Source: Diphasiastrum complanatum
Lineage: Eukaryota; Streptophyta; Lycopodiopsida; Lycopodiales; Lycopodiaceae
DNA: 64,000 nt
Reading direction: 5' to 3'
Assembly (NCBI GenBank): GCA_029204225.1
Contig: MU831558.1
Coordinates: 1-64,000 of the forward strand
The notes beneath the pieces were generated by a model that was given only the letters and a program-made list of their open reading frames with translations, was not told the origin of the DNA and searched no databases. Of this stretch, positions 44,022 to 55,149 are shown one piece after another. The position numbers were made by a program, and so were the translations under genes. Every line of letters begins with the position of its first letter. Within the stretch, counting starts at the first letter, position 1.

Positions 44022-45552
44022 GTGGTTGAAGTGTACGAGTTGGATAAGTACCACCGACAACTCACTAGACTCTCTCAAGGAAATCTCTAGACTCTCTCAA
44101 GGAGTCCTACGAGAAGATCGATTCACTTAAATCAGACAACACAAAGCTGATCGAACAAAATTGTTCTCTCGAAACACAGCTTCAGACTCTAATAAAGGAA
44201 GCTGATTTTTTGAAGCAGACAAATAAGGCGATTCAGGCCAAGTCTGATAATTTTCATACTCAAAATGATTCTTTGAAACACCTACTCTTGGCTGCGAATC
44301 AACATAACGTCGCCCTCCAGAAACATTTACAGGACGAGCGAATGATGAGAATAAAGACAGAAGCTGCTCTTTCTGTGAGCACTAATGTAGGGTCAGTCAC
44401 ATTCGACCTCACGAAGCTGAACCAGCTCCAAGACCATATGCTTAAAAATTTTCGAGTCGAGTTCTTACAACCGCTAGAGGATGCGAAGGCACTTGTCGAG
44501 GAAGAGTTGGCTGAGCTGAAGGAGCTCTCAAGTGAAGCCACCCCATCTTGCAGTGGGCCCGATTCTCATGACGAATATCTTCAGGCCCTGCTTCACATTG
44601 ATGATATTACATAGCAACTTCAAGTTGTGCCACCTTGTTCCGGAGCCTCGGACCATCAAGAGTATTTGGAGGCTATCGCGAATCTCGACAAGCTCGAGCA
44701 GGAGCTGTCGAATCTCAAGCAACAATTGGAAGATCAGAAGCTAGCTACTCAGTTGCAAACTCAGGTTTTGGCAACTGCATCTACATAGCCAAAGCGAACA
44801 CGACGCAATCAGTCGAAGATATGTGCTGACAGATTCCGTGAATTTGCTGAACGCTTTTGGAAATGGTGTCCACATGCATTTAATGTTGAATTGCAATGGC
44901 GTGTGGAATACATGATGCTACCAGGCGCAGTAGGCATCGCCTTCGATGATTGGAAGCGACCTCGGGAGAAGGACGACTTTCTCTGGTTATGGGCCCAGCT
45001 CTCTATCGAACAGAAAGGATGTCTGTGTTGGGGCATAATCTAGGATAAGTTCCAGGTCGTGTCTTTTGGATCAGCAGAGTTGTACATAGACTCTTCGGCT
45101 ATGTATGCTCTAGAATATATGCGAATCAAAGAGTTTCAATATTTGCTGAACGAAGATAATAAGTGACATTTTTGGAAGCGAAAGTCGCAGTTTCAACTGT
45201 TCAAACCTCAAGTTGTTGCGGATTTAGGCGAATTCGACGATGTCGGGCTGCTGATCAATGTAAATATGGCTTATTTAGAGTTATTCAGTCTTTATGTGAA
45301 TTGGGAGCAAAATCTTGGAGATTATTTTGCGGAGATTCGACACAATCTGCAAGACAGAAGGAAGTCATTTTGCTACAAGCAGTTCTATATATATTCATTT
45401 TGGACGGTTTGGTACTTTCGCGGCAAAGACATTGTTTTTCGTTCAAAATCTTTATGTTAAAAGCTCTTTTAATAGATTTTTAGCTCGTTACTATAAATAA
45501 GTCACTCTTCGTAGTGATTCAGACGAAGATACAAAGTTAACTCAGGAGCTGT
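44022..45552 (+). pseudogene. third ORF of Ty3 family G, middle to C-terminal part, truncated copy
   Basis: Frames 44,210-44,614 and 45,163-45,483 match the coiled-coil and following parts of the ORF at 51.36-54.2 kb (SYEKIDSL, LIEQNxSLETQLQTLI, VEFLQPLEDAKALVEEELAE, SSEATPSCSGPDSH, FKSSFNRFLARYYK-like tail). Several stops interrupt it. The 5' part is missing, having been joined directly to a broken LTR, and the 3' part is cut at 45,552 by the copia element on the opposite strand. Confidence 0.8.
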
Positions 45553-48500
45553 CTTTTGAAGTGTTTTAGTAAGTAGATCAGCTACACATTCATTGCTTGG
45601 AACATGCTCCAAAGCAATCTCCTTGGCTTGCACCATTTCTCTCACAAAGTGATGGCATATCTCAATGTGCTTAGATCTTGCATGGAAGATTGGGTTAGAT
45701 GCAATGTGTTGGGCTGATATATTGTCATTGTAGATGATTGGTGCCTCCTCTGAATCCATGATCTTTAGTTCCACCAATAATCTCTTGATCCAAAGTAACT
45801 CCTTTGTAGTGGTTGTCAAAGCTTTGTACTCGGCCTCGGTTGAAGATAGAGATATAGTTTCTTGCTTTTTTGAAAGCCATGAAACCACACCTTCTCCTAT
45901 GAAAGTTGAATAGGAACTTGTTGATTTCCTATCCCTCTTGTCCCCTGCAAAATCTGAATCACTAAATGCATAAAGGTTAATCACATCTCCTCTATATAGA
46001 ATCCCAAAATCCAATGTACCCGAGATGTATCTTAGAATCCTCTTAGCCTTTTTCCAATGGATATTCAATGGATTTTGCATGGATTGGCTCAACCTACATA
46101 CACTAAAGCTAAGATCTGGTCTAGTTATAGTGATCCACATTAAGGAACCTATAAGTTGCCTAAACAAAGTGATGTCCATGAAGGATCTTTCATCATCTTC
46201 ATTTGGCACTTTTACATCTTGCTCCATTGGTGTGTCAACACTTTTGCATACTTCCATCTTAAACTTCTTCAAAAGACTTTGAGCATAGTTTACTTGACTT
46301 ATAAAGATAAAATCAGACCCTCTAAGTACTTCTATGCCTAAGATGAAGTGAAGACACCCTAGATCTACCATCTTGAACTCTAAGGATAGATCTATCTTGA
46401 TTTTTTCAATACCATCAACACTATTTCCACTAATGATGATGTCATCTACATAAATGAGTAAAAGTACAATACCAACATCATCAAACTTAATGTAAAGAGT
46501 GGGATCATATTCACTTTGAACAAAAGAAAGTGAAATAAGATAGCAATGTAGTCTTGAATTCCAAGATCTCGAGGCTTGCTTCAAGCCATAGATGCTTCTT
46601 TGGAGATGGCATACTTTGTTCTCCATTCCATGCTTGATGAACCCTTGTGGCTGCTCCATATAGATATCTTCTTCCAAAAAACCATTCAAGAAAGCATTAG
46701 AGACATCCATTTGACATAGAATCCATCCAGAATGTGATGCAAGTGCAATGATTAGTCTTATTGTGACCATCTTGGTCACGGGTGCAAAAGTTTCCTCATA
46801 GTCTATCCCTCTCTCTTGAGCATAACCTTTTGCAACTAATCTTGCTTTATGTTTGTTAACACTCCCATTTGCATTCAACTTAAGCTTGAAGACCCACTTG
46901 CATCCTATTACATTCCTTTGAGGTCTCTCAACAAGCAACCAAGTTTCATTCTCAATCAAGGCATCATACTCATCCAACATAGCTTTATACCATTCTTTGG
47001 AGTTCAATGCATCTTCAACATTAGACGGTTCTTCAAAACTAGATAAAGCATAAGAAGTGGATGAGATACCCTCAACTTGCTGTCCTTTGCCTTGATATGT
47101 GAGCCTTGATGGCTCCACTTTTGCCCTTGAAGATCTCCTTGGTGTGATAGGTGGGTTTGGTGCTTGCTCCTCCATGAGCTCCTCCTCAAAACCAAGATCT
47201 TGCTCCTCGGCCATCTTCTTCTTGATTGTTGGAGCACTTGAGCCTTCTTCAAGCATATGCATATGATGTTCATCAAAGATGACATCCCTTGAAACAACAA
47301 ATTTGTTCAAGGATGGGAGATAGACTTTGTAGCCCTTGCTTGAGCTTGCATATCCAAGCATGATCCCTCTTGTGGAAGATGGATCCTCCTTGGTTCTTGT
47401 TTCCAATGGCACATGCACATAACATATACACCCAAAAACTTTCAAGTAATTAAGATTGGGTTTCTTTCCATACAACATCTCATAAGGAGTTTTGCCTTCA
47501 ATTGCTTTGCAAGACACCCTATTCATCAAGTAGTTTGCACATACAAGAGACTCACCCCAAAAGGATTTGGGAAAACAAGCATCTAATCTTAAAGCCTTAG
47601 AACATTCACATAATGTTCTATTCCTTCTTTCAGCAACTCCATTTTGTTGAGGAGTGTAAGGACAAGAAGTCTCTTTCTTGATCCCTTCCTCCTCACAAAA
47701 GGCCTTGAACTCATTGGAGATGAATTCTCCACCATTGTCACTTCTAAGAATCTTGATGCTATGATTATGATGCTTTTCCACAAACAACTTGAACTTTACA
47801 AAAGTATCAAATACTTGAGACTTGAAGGAAAGTAAGAACACCCAACAATATCTTGAGTAGTCATCAATGAAGGTTAAAAACATGGATGAACCTCCATTAG
47901 ATTTGGTGCTAGCAATGTGCACATCCGAGTGTATGAGTTCAAGAGGATGAGATGACTTTGTGATGGAGTTAGGAAACACCTTCTTATGTGCCTTGGATAA
48001 GGCACAAGCTTCACAAACCTTGTCTTCCTTCCCAATAGACCTTGGTAGGCCTAAAGCATACTCCTCCTTGATCATAGCCTCCATGGAACCCGAGTTGACA
48101 TGTCCAAGTCTTTTGTGCCATAAAGTAAAGGTAGATATTTTGCTCTTCTCGGCCAACATGACAACATTAGTATCCACAAATGCATCCAGCTTATAAAGTT
48201 TGCCAAGTCTAGTGCCCTTAGCCACTATCTTACCCTTCTTCTTGATGAAACATTCATTTGAAGCAAAGTCAACATTGAAACCATTGTCTACCATTTGGCC
48301 AACACTTAGTAGATTCTTTGTTATTGTAGGAATGTACAAAACACCTTCTATGTTGATCTTTTTGGAAGATCCTAGGCAAAGGGGAATGCTACCAGCTCCT
48401 TCAATCTTAGAAGCTTCATCATTTTTTGTATAGATAGACTTTATAGGTCCATCATAAGACAAGAGAGAAGAGAAAAACTCCCTTTTACTAGTCATGTGTG

Positions 48501-49455
48501 AACTAGCACCCGAGTCAATCCACCAAGGATCTTCTCCTTTGAAGCTTGTTGAAGAAAATATGGACATCATGAGAGAGTCCTCATGTGAACTCTCCTCCTC
48601 CTCCTCTTTGCTCATGTTGGCTTGGCTTTGATCTTGCTTCCTCTTGAAGCATTCCGAGGCATAATGCCCCATCTTGCTACAATAGTAGCACTTCACCTTT
48701 GATTTGTCCTTCTTGACTTTGGTGGTTGATGGAGATGCCTTTGGGGGTCCTTCTTGATCCTCAAGATTTGTAGACCTCTTGAATGTTGATCCTTTGCCTT
48801 TGGACTTGCCTTTGCCTTTGGTGAAGAGAGCTTGGTCATCTCCACCTTGGATGGAAAGCCTATCCATCCTCTCTTGCATTTGGCTCCTTCTTGATTCCTC
48901 GGCCATGAGTGTGCCTTGGAGTTCTTCAAGTATGGGTAGCTTACCCATAATTGCATATCCCTGAACCAAATTGTCAAATTCAAAGCTTAGTCCATTCAAT
49001 ATGAGTTGAACAAGCTCTTCATCCTTGATAGGGTCACCTATAAAGGCTAGCTCTTTGTTCAATTCCTTTACTCTTAGGACAAAAGTATGTGCACTCTCTC
49101 CTTTCTTTTGATAGCTTCTATAGATTCGATTCTTCAAAGCTAACATTCTAGTTTGGTTCTTGGATTCATAGACCTTTTGCAAAGTCTCCCAAGCATCTTG
49201 AGCTGAAGTGCAATCTCCTACCTCTCTTAAGAGTTTATTTGCAACATTCATTTTTATGCAATGTAGTGCAACATTGCACCTCTTGATGTATTTGGCTTTT
49301 TCTTGAGGATGAATAGGTTCACCCTCCTTACCATTTACAATTTCCATCAGATCTTGCATGATCATGATAGATTCCATTCTAACTTTCCATATGGAATAGT
49401 TAGTTTTGTTGAGCCTTTCATTAGTATCCAAAAGATATGCATTTATAGATGCCAT
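45502..49455 (-). CDS. copia B Gag-Pol polyprotein, intact frame with foreign C-terminus
   Basis: A single 1317-codon frame. Gag comes first (TNYSIWKVRMESIMIMQDL; about residues 1-230), then a zinc knuckle CYYCSKMGHYASEC (about 255-268), protease WWIDSGASSHMTS (about 310), pre-integrase LWHKRLGHVNS and CEACALSKAHK (about 445-490), integrase Asp/Asp/Glu contexts (FIDDYSRYCWVFLL, RSDNGGEFISNEF, TPQQNGVAERRNR; about 525-620), reverse transcriptase [10 protein letters not shown] to LLLIYVDDIIISG (about 860-1040) and RNase H FSDSDFAGDKRDRKS to FHARSKHIEICHHF (about 1190-1290). Every catalytic motif I can identify is present. The last 18 or so codons after LTKTLQK come from the antisense of the neighbouring third ORF, so the native end, polypurine tract and 3' LTR are gone. 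The element cannot move by itself but could supply protein. Confidence 0.95.
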   Translation of the reverse strand: MASINAYLLDTNERLNKTNYSIWKVRMESIMIMQDLMEIVNGKEGEPIHPQEKAKYIKRCNVALHCIKMNVANKLLREVGDCTSAQDAWETLQKVYESKNQTRMLALKNRIYRSYQKKGESAHTFVLRVKELNKELAFIGDPIKDEELVQLILNGLSFEFDNLVQGYAIMGKLPILEELQGTLMAEESRRSQMQERMDRLSIQGGDDQALFTKGKGKSKGKGSTFKRSTNLEDQEGPPKASPSTTKVKKDKSKVKCYYCSKMGHYASECFKRKQDQSQANMSKEEEEESSHEDSLMMSIFSSTSFKGEDPWWIDSGASSHMTSKREFFSSLLSYDGPIKSIYTKNDEASKIEGAGSIPLCLGSSKKINIEGVLYIPTITKNLLSVGQMVDNGFNVDFASNECFIKKKGKIVAKGTRLGKLYKLDAFVDTNVVMLAEKSKISTFTLWHKRLGHVNSGSMEAMIKEEYALGLPRSIGKEDKVCEACALSKAHKKVFPNSITKSSHPLELIHSDVHIASTKSNGGSSMFLTFIDDYSRYCWVFLLSFKSQVFDTFVKFKLFVEKHHNHSIKILRSDNGGEFISNEFKAFCEEEGIKKETSCPYTPQQNGVAERRNRTLCECSKALRLDACFPKSFWGESLVCANYLMNRVSCKAIEGKTPYEMLYGKKPNLNYLKVFGCICYVHVPLETRTKEDPSSTRGIMLGYASSSKGYKVYLPSLNKFVVSRDVIFDEHHMHMLEEGSSAPTIKKKMAEEQDLGFEEELMEEQAPNPPITPRRSSRAKVEPSRLTYQGKGQQVEGISSTSYALSSFEEPSNVEDALNSKEWYKAMLDEYDALIENETWLLVERPQRNVIGCKWVFKLKLNANGSVNKHKARLVAKGYAQERGIDYEETFAPVTKMVTIRLIIALASHSGWILCQMDVSNAFLNGFLEEDIYMEQPQGFIKHGMENKVCHLQRSIYGLKQASRSWNSRLHCYLISLSFVQSEYDPTLYIKFDDVGIVLLLIYVDDIIISGNSVDGIEKIKIDLSLEFKMVDLGCLHFILGIEVLRGSDFIFISQVNYAQSLLKKFKMEVCKSVDTPMEQDVKVPNEDDERSFMDITLFRQLIGSLMWITITRPDLSFSVCRLSQSMQNPLNIHWKKAKRILRYISGTLDFGILYRGDVINLYAFSDSDFAGDKRDRKSTSSYSTFIGEGVVSWLSKKQETISLSSTEAEYKALTTTTKELLWIKRLLVELKIMDSEEAPIIYNDNISAQHIASNPIFHARSKHIEICHHFVREMVQAKEIALEHVPSNECVADLLTKTLQKTAPELTLYLRLNHYEE

Positions 49456-50254
49456 CTAGTCTCCTAATCAAGGACTTGACACAAATGAAGGTTACTTCTA
49501 TTGATTTGATTGAAGGTCTACCTTATCCCACTTCTTAGGGACCTGAAAAGATCAGTAATAGACTTCCTATAAAGATCTAAGAATGATCTCTAACAAAATC
49601 AAATCATAGAATACTAGAAACAATGCACTTGCTTGATTGAAGTAGACAATACTAGTAGAATTGCCCCTCTTTCTATAAAGAAAATTAAAGCTTCCAAATG
49701 ATCTGATCAAGAGTGAATTTCAGCAACCTAATATAATTCCAAAATCACTTGTAAAAGATCTAAATGGAACTTAATGAGGATGCAACACAATCTACTATCC
49801 AATCACAAGCAAAAAATGATCAAAATTGATGAAAAATTGATCTAATTTGGTGCATAAGTCAAGCAATGGTTAGACTGAACCTAAATCACTTTAGGAGGTG
49901 TCTACTACACCTTAGAACAGCCTTGAAGAGTCCCCAAAACTCTGATCTTCCCTCTCCTTGAATGCTAGAAAGCCTCCTCTATGAAATCACCTCCAAAACT
50001 CGCTTAGAAATCAATGCTTGGAGCAAGCAAAACTTGCTATCTTGGTAATGTGAATTGAATTCAACTTTGCCTCTGGTTTTAGACACCTAAACACCTGCAA
50101 ATGAAGTCACACAACACCAATCTCCAATGTATTTGACTCACTTTGAGTTCTAGAATCAATACTAGATGCTAAGATCCAATCTACACAAGATTTAGATCAA
50201 AAATTGTGATCAAATTGAATGAAAACCAAGGATTTACCTCATTTCAGCCTTTAG

Positions 50255-50266
50255 GCTCTGATACCA
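50255..50266 (-). other. copia B primer-binding site (tRNA-Met)
   Basis: The minus strand reads TGGTATCAGAGC next to the LTR end TTTTTACA. Confidence 0.92.
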
Positions 50267-50948
50267 TGTAAAAATTACAGCAAATAAGGATCCTAAAACA
50301 CTTGAAATGATGAGGGAAACAATAGATTATGATTTCATAAGATTAGCACAAGTTGAACCATCAAAATCCATCAAAAATCTATGCTTGAACCTCACTAAAT
50401 GGCCCAAATCCTTGAAGAAGACTTCACACGTGTGAAAGTACGGCCTCCCACAGTCTGAGTACTGTACACCAGACCTACATTCAATCCTATAATCATTAGT
50501 AATCACAAGTACTCAAACAATTATGAACATAGAGAGCAATTGCACCATTATGAGAGAAAAAACATGAAATTGCTTGATTGATTTTGGTGAGATATCATCA
50601 CCTATATATACATGATCCATCACGGTTTTGGGCAGGTATGAGTAGCCCTAAACCTATCCCTTATGCTAATTTTGGTGGATCTTTCATCCCTACCAAGTTA
50701 GGGTTGGAATCTTGGAGATCCCTCAACAATGCAAAAATTACCAAAAATAGCTCCTATTTTTTCTCCCTTGTATCTAAGCATAATTTGGACTCATTCCAAA
50801 GGTTCTAACACTTAGGTCTACTTGAGAACATCCTTATGAATGGAATCCTATGCTATTTGGCACGTGTGACAAGCCACATCATGACCATCTAACTATTTAC
50901 AAGTCATATGACCAAAACTAGTCAAGCTAGAATTGTGAATTTTTAACA
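50267..50948 (-). repeat. 5' LTR of copia B
   Basis: About 682 bases. The minus-strand start is TGTTAAAAATTCAC and the end is GTAATTTTTACA. A TATATATAGG promoter box lies at about 50,600-50,611. It is inserted in the Ty3 LTR at 50,949-51,222. An 800-base leader separates it from the polyprotein start at 49,455. Confidence 0.88.
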
Positions 50949-51235
50949 ATATTTAACTAAGAGTTAAGATTACTCTAGTTTAACATGTCTTTCCATATCT
51001 AGCCGTTTCGTGTGGATGACCTAGTAAAGGTTATCCAAGGCAATGTCTTTCCTTTTAAAGGTCTTGCCCTTGATTACAAGGCAAGTACTTAGGAGATATA
51101 TTCTCAAAAAATGACTTAGGCCTCTTCATGATTTATAGTTATCCGAATCATGTCTTTATTTTCGAGTATATCATGCCATATTTATGTTGATATTCAATAT
51201 TTAACAATTTCATGGCATCACATATCCCCTTCCTC
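50949..51235 (-). repeat. 3' LTR (partial) and polypurine tract of the long Ty3 element
   Basis: The minus strand reads GAGGAAGGGGATA (51,235-51,223), then TGTGATGCCATG, the first 274 bases of the family G LTR. It is interrupted by copia B, and the remainder of the LTR is not found on the far side of copia B. Confidence 0.85.
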
Positions 51236-51299
51236 AAATGTGAAATGTCCTCATGAATATATCATCTTCATTTCGAGGACTATTCGCGAAACATTCTTG

Positions 51300-54214
51300 T
51301 TCTTCAGATGTTCGTTAAGATGAAAAGTTATTTCTTCGTATGATGCTTCCTTTAGATATTTCTTCATCTCAGAGAATATGTGTCTTTGGTGTTTTCTTTG
51401 ATTGAATAGGCTATTTTGATTTGATCTTTGAATTGCTGATAAGAACTGGAATCAAACTTCAAAACACCTTCAAACTTCAAAGATTTGGATTCAGCATCAC
51501 ATATAGAAACATCACCATGACAAAGACACGAATGATTCGATTCTTCCTGTAATTTTTGAACAAACTCCAAGTTTTGTTGAGCCTCAATCAACAGCAAGTC
51601 TTCTTTTAATTTCATGTATCGGCCAACTGTTAAGTTGCTGAATTCTTCTAGCTTAACCGGGAGCAATGTTCCATCGAATAGCTCCTGAGTTAATTTTGTA
51701 TCTTCATCTGAATCACTACGGAGGGTGATTTCTTTACAATAACGAGCTAAAAATATAATAAAAGAGCTTTTAACATGAAGATTTTGAATGAAAAACAATG
51801 TCTTTGCCGCGAAAGTTCCAAACTGCCAAAAAGAATATATATAGAACTGCTTGTAACGGAATGACTTCCTTCTGTCTTGCAGATTATGTCGAATCTCCAC
51901 AAAATATTCTGCAAGGTTCCGCTCCCAATCCACATAAAGACTGAAGAGTTTAGGATAGCCACATTTACATTTATCAGCAAACCTGCATCGTCGAACGCGC
52001 CTAGATCCGCAACAACTTGAGGTTTGTACAACTGAAACTGCGACTTTCGCTTCCAAAAATGTCGCTTATTGTCTTCGTTCCTCAAAAACTGAAATTCTTT
52101 GATTCGAATATATTCAAGAGCATACATAGCCGAAGAGCCTATGTATAACTCTGCTGATTCAAAAGGTACAACCTGGAATTTCCCTTGGATTATGCCCTAG
52201 CAGAGACATCCTTTCTGCTCAATAGAGTCTGGGCCCATAACCAGAGAAAATCGTCCTTGTCCCAAGGTCGCTTCCACTCATCGAAGGCGATGCCTACTGT
52301 GCGTGGTAGCATCTTGTAATCCACATGCCATTGCAATTCAATATTAAATGCATGTGGACACCATTTTTAGAAGTATTCAGCAAATGCACGGAATCTATCA
52401 AGTATATACCTTCGACTGATTACGACATGTTCGTTTCGGTTATGTAGATGCAGTTGCCAAATCCTGAGTTTGCAACTCAACAGCCAGCTTCTGATTGTCC
52501 AATTGTTGCTTGATATCTGACAGCTCCTGTGCAAGCTTGTCAATCTTCGTGACTACCCCCAAATATTCAGGATGGTCTGAGGCTCCGGAGCAAGCAGACA
52601 CAACTTGAAGTTGTCGTGTGAGGTCATCAATGCGGAGCAGGGCCTAAAGGTATTCTTCGTGTGAATCGGGCCCGCTGCAAGATGGGGTGGCTTCACTCGA
52701 GAGCTCCTTCAGCACATCCAACTCTTCCTCGACAAGTGTCTTTGCATCCTCTAGCGGTTGCAAGAACTCGACTCGAAAATAAATGAGCATCTGGCCTTGG
52801 AGTTGGTTCAGCTTTACCTGCTGCTCCTGTTTGTTCAGTGCATGTAGAAATTTTACCAGTTGAAACATATCATGCTTGGGTCTTGAATCGGACACAAACC
52901 CAACGCCAAGCCCCTACAATTGTGTTGATTTGCAACCAAAAGTTGTTGCTTCAAAGTGAGTCTGAAAATTGTCAGACTTGGCCTCAAATGCCTTATTTGT
53001 CTTCTTCAAAGAATCAACTTCATTTATTAGAGTCTGAAGCTGTGTTTCGAGAGAACGATTTTGTTCAATCAATTTCGAGTTGTCTGATTCAAGCGAATCG
53101 ATCTTCTCGTAGGACTCCTTTAGAGAGTCTTGGCATCTTTTCTCTAAGTTCACAAACTCCATGGTGATCTTTTGGTGGTACTTGTCCAATTCATAGATTT
53201 CAGCCACTAAGTTCTTGGCTTTCTCTGTCATGGTTCGAAACCACTGGGGCTGGTTGTCTGGTTCATTTTCATCTTCAGTAGGTGCCCCAATGTCGCCTTC
53301 AGCAGCTGCTCGAGCCTTTTTAGATGTGTCGGATTGAGTTGTATCATCATCCGAAGTAGATGCACTCTGCTGCTTCTGAGATGTGGAAGTAGATGCTGGC
53401 TTTGAAGAATCAGCAGCAGCAGCAGCTCCATCTGTATCCATAGCACTAGTATCAACTGCAACTTGTTGTGAAGGTGCAGTATCTATCTCCATAGCAACTA
53501 CTACTTTGACCGCTGCTGCAACATCTGATGTAACCAGAATAGGCATGATCAGGAGGCTGGAAAGATCAATTGGCTTTGGAGCCAACAACCTGCCCGTCAG
53601 CATGGTTTGTTCTTGCCCAATCAGAATTTCAAAATGAGCACACAATCAAGAAACATGTGTCGACTCCAGAAAACTTTTGGTATTTGATCCACCACAAAAA
53701 AGCCTTGTATGTAATAAGACCGGGCAAACTGGATTACCCGCTAATGCGTCCAATATATAACCAAAATTTTGGACTGAAATTGTCGCATCCGCATCTGTCA
53801 AAATTATTGCTTGATTGGCATATTTACAGAACAGTTTGAATGTCATATCTCTGATCATTGAGATTTTGTATCCCTTCGTGGGTATGAAACAATTGCTCAA
53901 CAAATGTGCCGCTTCATCCACTGAGTCTTTATTTGTCAAAAAATCTTCCCATCCAATGGTAATCTGAGGGCTGTGCAGAATAGGTCTTCAGTAATGGTGA
54001 AAAATTTTCCTTGCACATGTACTTTGAAGTCTACCTCAGAGATGGAGTGGATGGAGTTCACAAATTCAGTACTAACTTCAGATAAGATTATTGAGGGGTC
54101 CACTTTCAGATCACCCAACCTACATCGATCCAAATAGGACTAGATGGATGCAAGTCAGATTCCTGTGCGTGCTTTCCACATGATAGTAGAGCTAGAGCTC
54201 GATCTAGAAGCCAT
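51300..54214 (-). pseudogene. third ORF of the long Ty3 element (family G), large coiled-coil protein
   Basis: Start codon at 54,214 (MASRSSSSSTIMWKA). The N-terminal part (VDPSIILSEVSTEFVNSI, KVHVQGKFFTITEDLFCTAL, about 54,133-53,646) recalls plant-mobile-domain-type sequence, where a -GK-(F)-x-I-T-x-x-x- motif is common; this is a weak resemblance. It is followed by an Ala/Ser/Thr/Asp-rich acidic stretch (about 53,500-53,280), a long coiled coil (53,230-52,650; EKCQ/KIDSLESDNSKLIEQN-type heptads) and a C-terminal globular part in the 230-codon frame 52,056-51,364. Frame breaks near 53,940, 53,645, 52,640 and 52,060 inactivate this copy. It lies between pol and the polypurine tract, the env position, but I see no signal peptide or membrane helix. 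Function unknown. Confidence 0.65.
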
Positions 54215-54239
54215 TACGTTGAATGATTGACGACAGCTC

Positions 54240-55140
54240 CGCAGATCGCAATAGGACGTACAAGATTGCTTTGATCGTAGAGAGAGTGAGCGCAGGAAAG
54301 CATGTAATCGTAGGAAGAAAGTGTTAGGAAGAAAAATGGAAAATAATGATGATAAGGAGTAGCGGCATGAAGAGGGTGATGACATGGCATGGTGACATGA
54401 CATCTATCATTTCCATTTATGGAGGACGTGCATGGCTCAGAGTTTCAAACTATGATTTGATAGATCGATCGTAATGGCGAAAGACCGTTTGTGAAAAGAA
54501 AAGAAATAAATAAATAAGAAACAATATCCGTTTTAATATGTGATCGTACACACATGTGAATAATGTTCGCGTGGCCATCATCTTTAATGGATGAATACAA
54601 AAAGTAGGTCGAGAGATTTTCAAAAAGATTTTCAAAAATATGTTAAAAAGATTCGTGAAACCTTCTCGTGAGATCCTAGAAAATGATACAGAAACTCACA
54701 AAAAATTTTTCGAAAATTTTGGTAAGATACTAGAATTTTTTTTGAAATATTCTCGAAAAATGAAAAATTATAACAATCTCCAAAACGAAAGCTAGAAAAC
54801 TTCTCAAAAAATTGGAGAAAGATGCTAGAAAAGATTCTAGAAAGTTTTGCGAAAATTAAAGCAAAGTGTACAATTTGAGTGTCCCGAAAAAAACTCGAAA
54901 AGATTCTTGTAAATTTTAAAGAATGATTTTGGATGAGTAAGAGAAGTCTAAATTTTTTTTTGAAAATTTCTCAAAAACACTTTGAAAAGTGTTGGACGGT
55001 GGTAGAAAATTTCTAGAAAAGATAAAAGAAAAGTCGCGAAAAATATTAGAAAAGATAAAAGAAAATTTGCGATAAATTCCAGAAAAATACTAGAAAAGAA
55101 TAAGAATAATTTTTTTTTTGGTCAAATATAGTAATTCTTT
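54240..55140. other. AT-rich spacer between pol and third ORF
   Basis: Rich in CTAGAAAA, GAAAATTTT and TCTCGAAAA words with no plausible coding on the minus strand. It may hold the splice or promoter signals of the third ORF, but none can be assigned. Confidence 0.4.
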
Positions 55141-55149
55141 AGTCTGGAC

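Noticed and set aside
45025-48970. Many 60-85 codon plus-strand ORFs opposite the copia B polyprotein
   Set aside because: They are antisense shadows of a 1317-codon frame with clear catalytic motifs.
51300-54214. Third ORF as a viral envelope gene
   Set aside because: Although in the env position, it is a soluble coiled-coil protein by composition, with no signal peptide or membrane helix visible.
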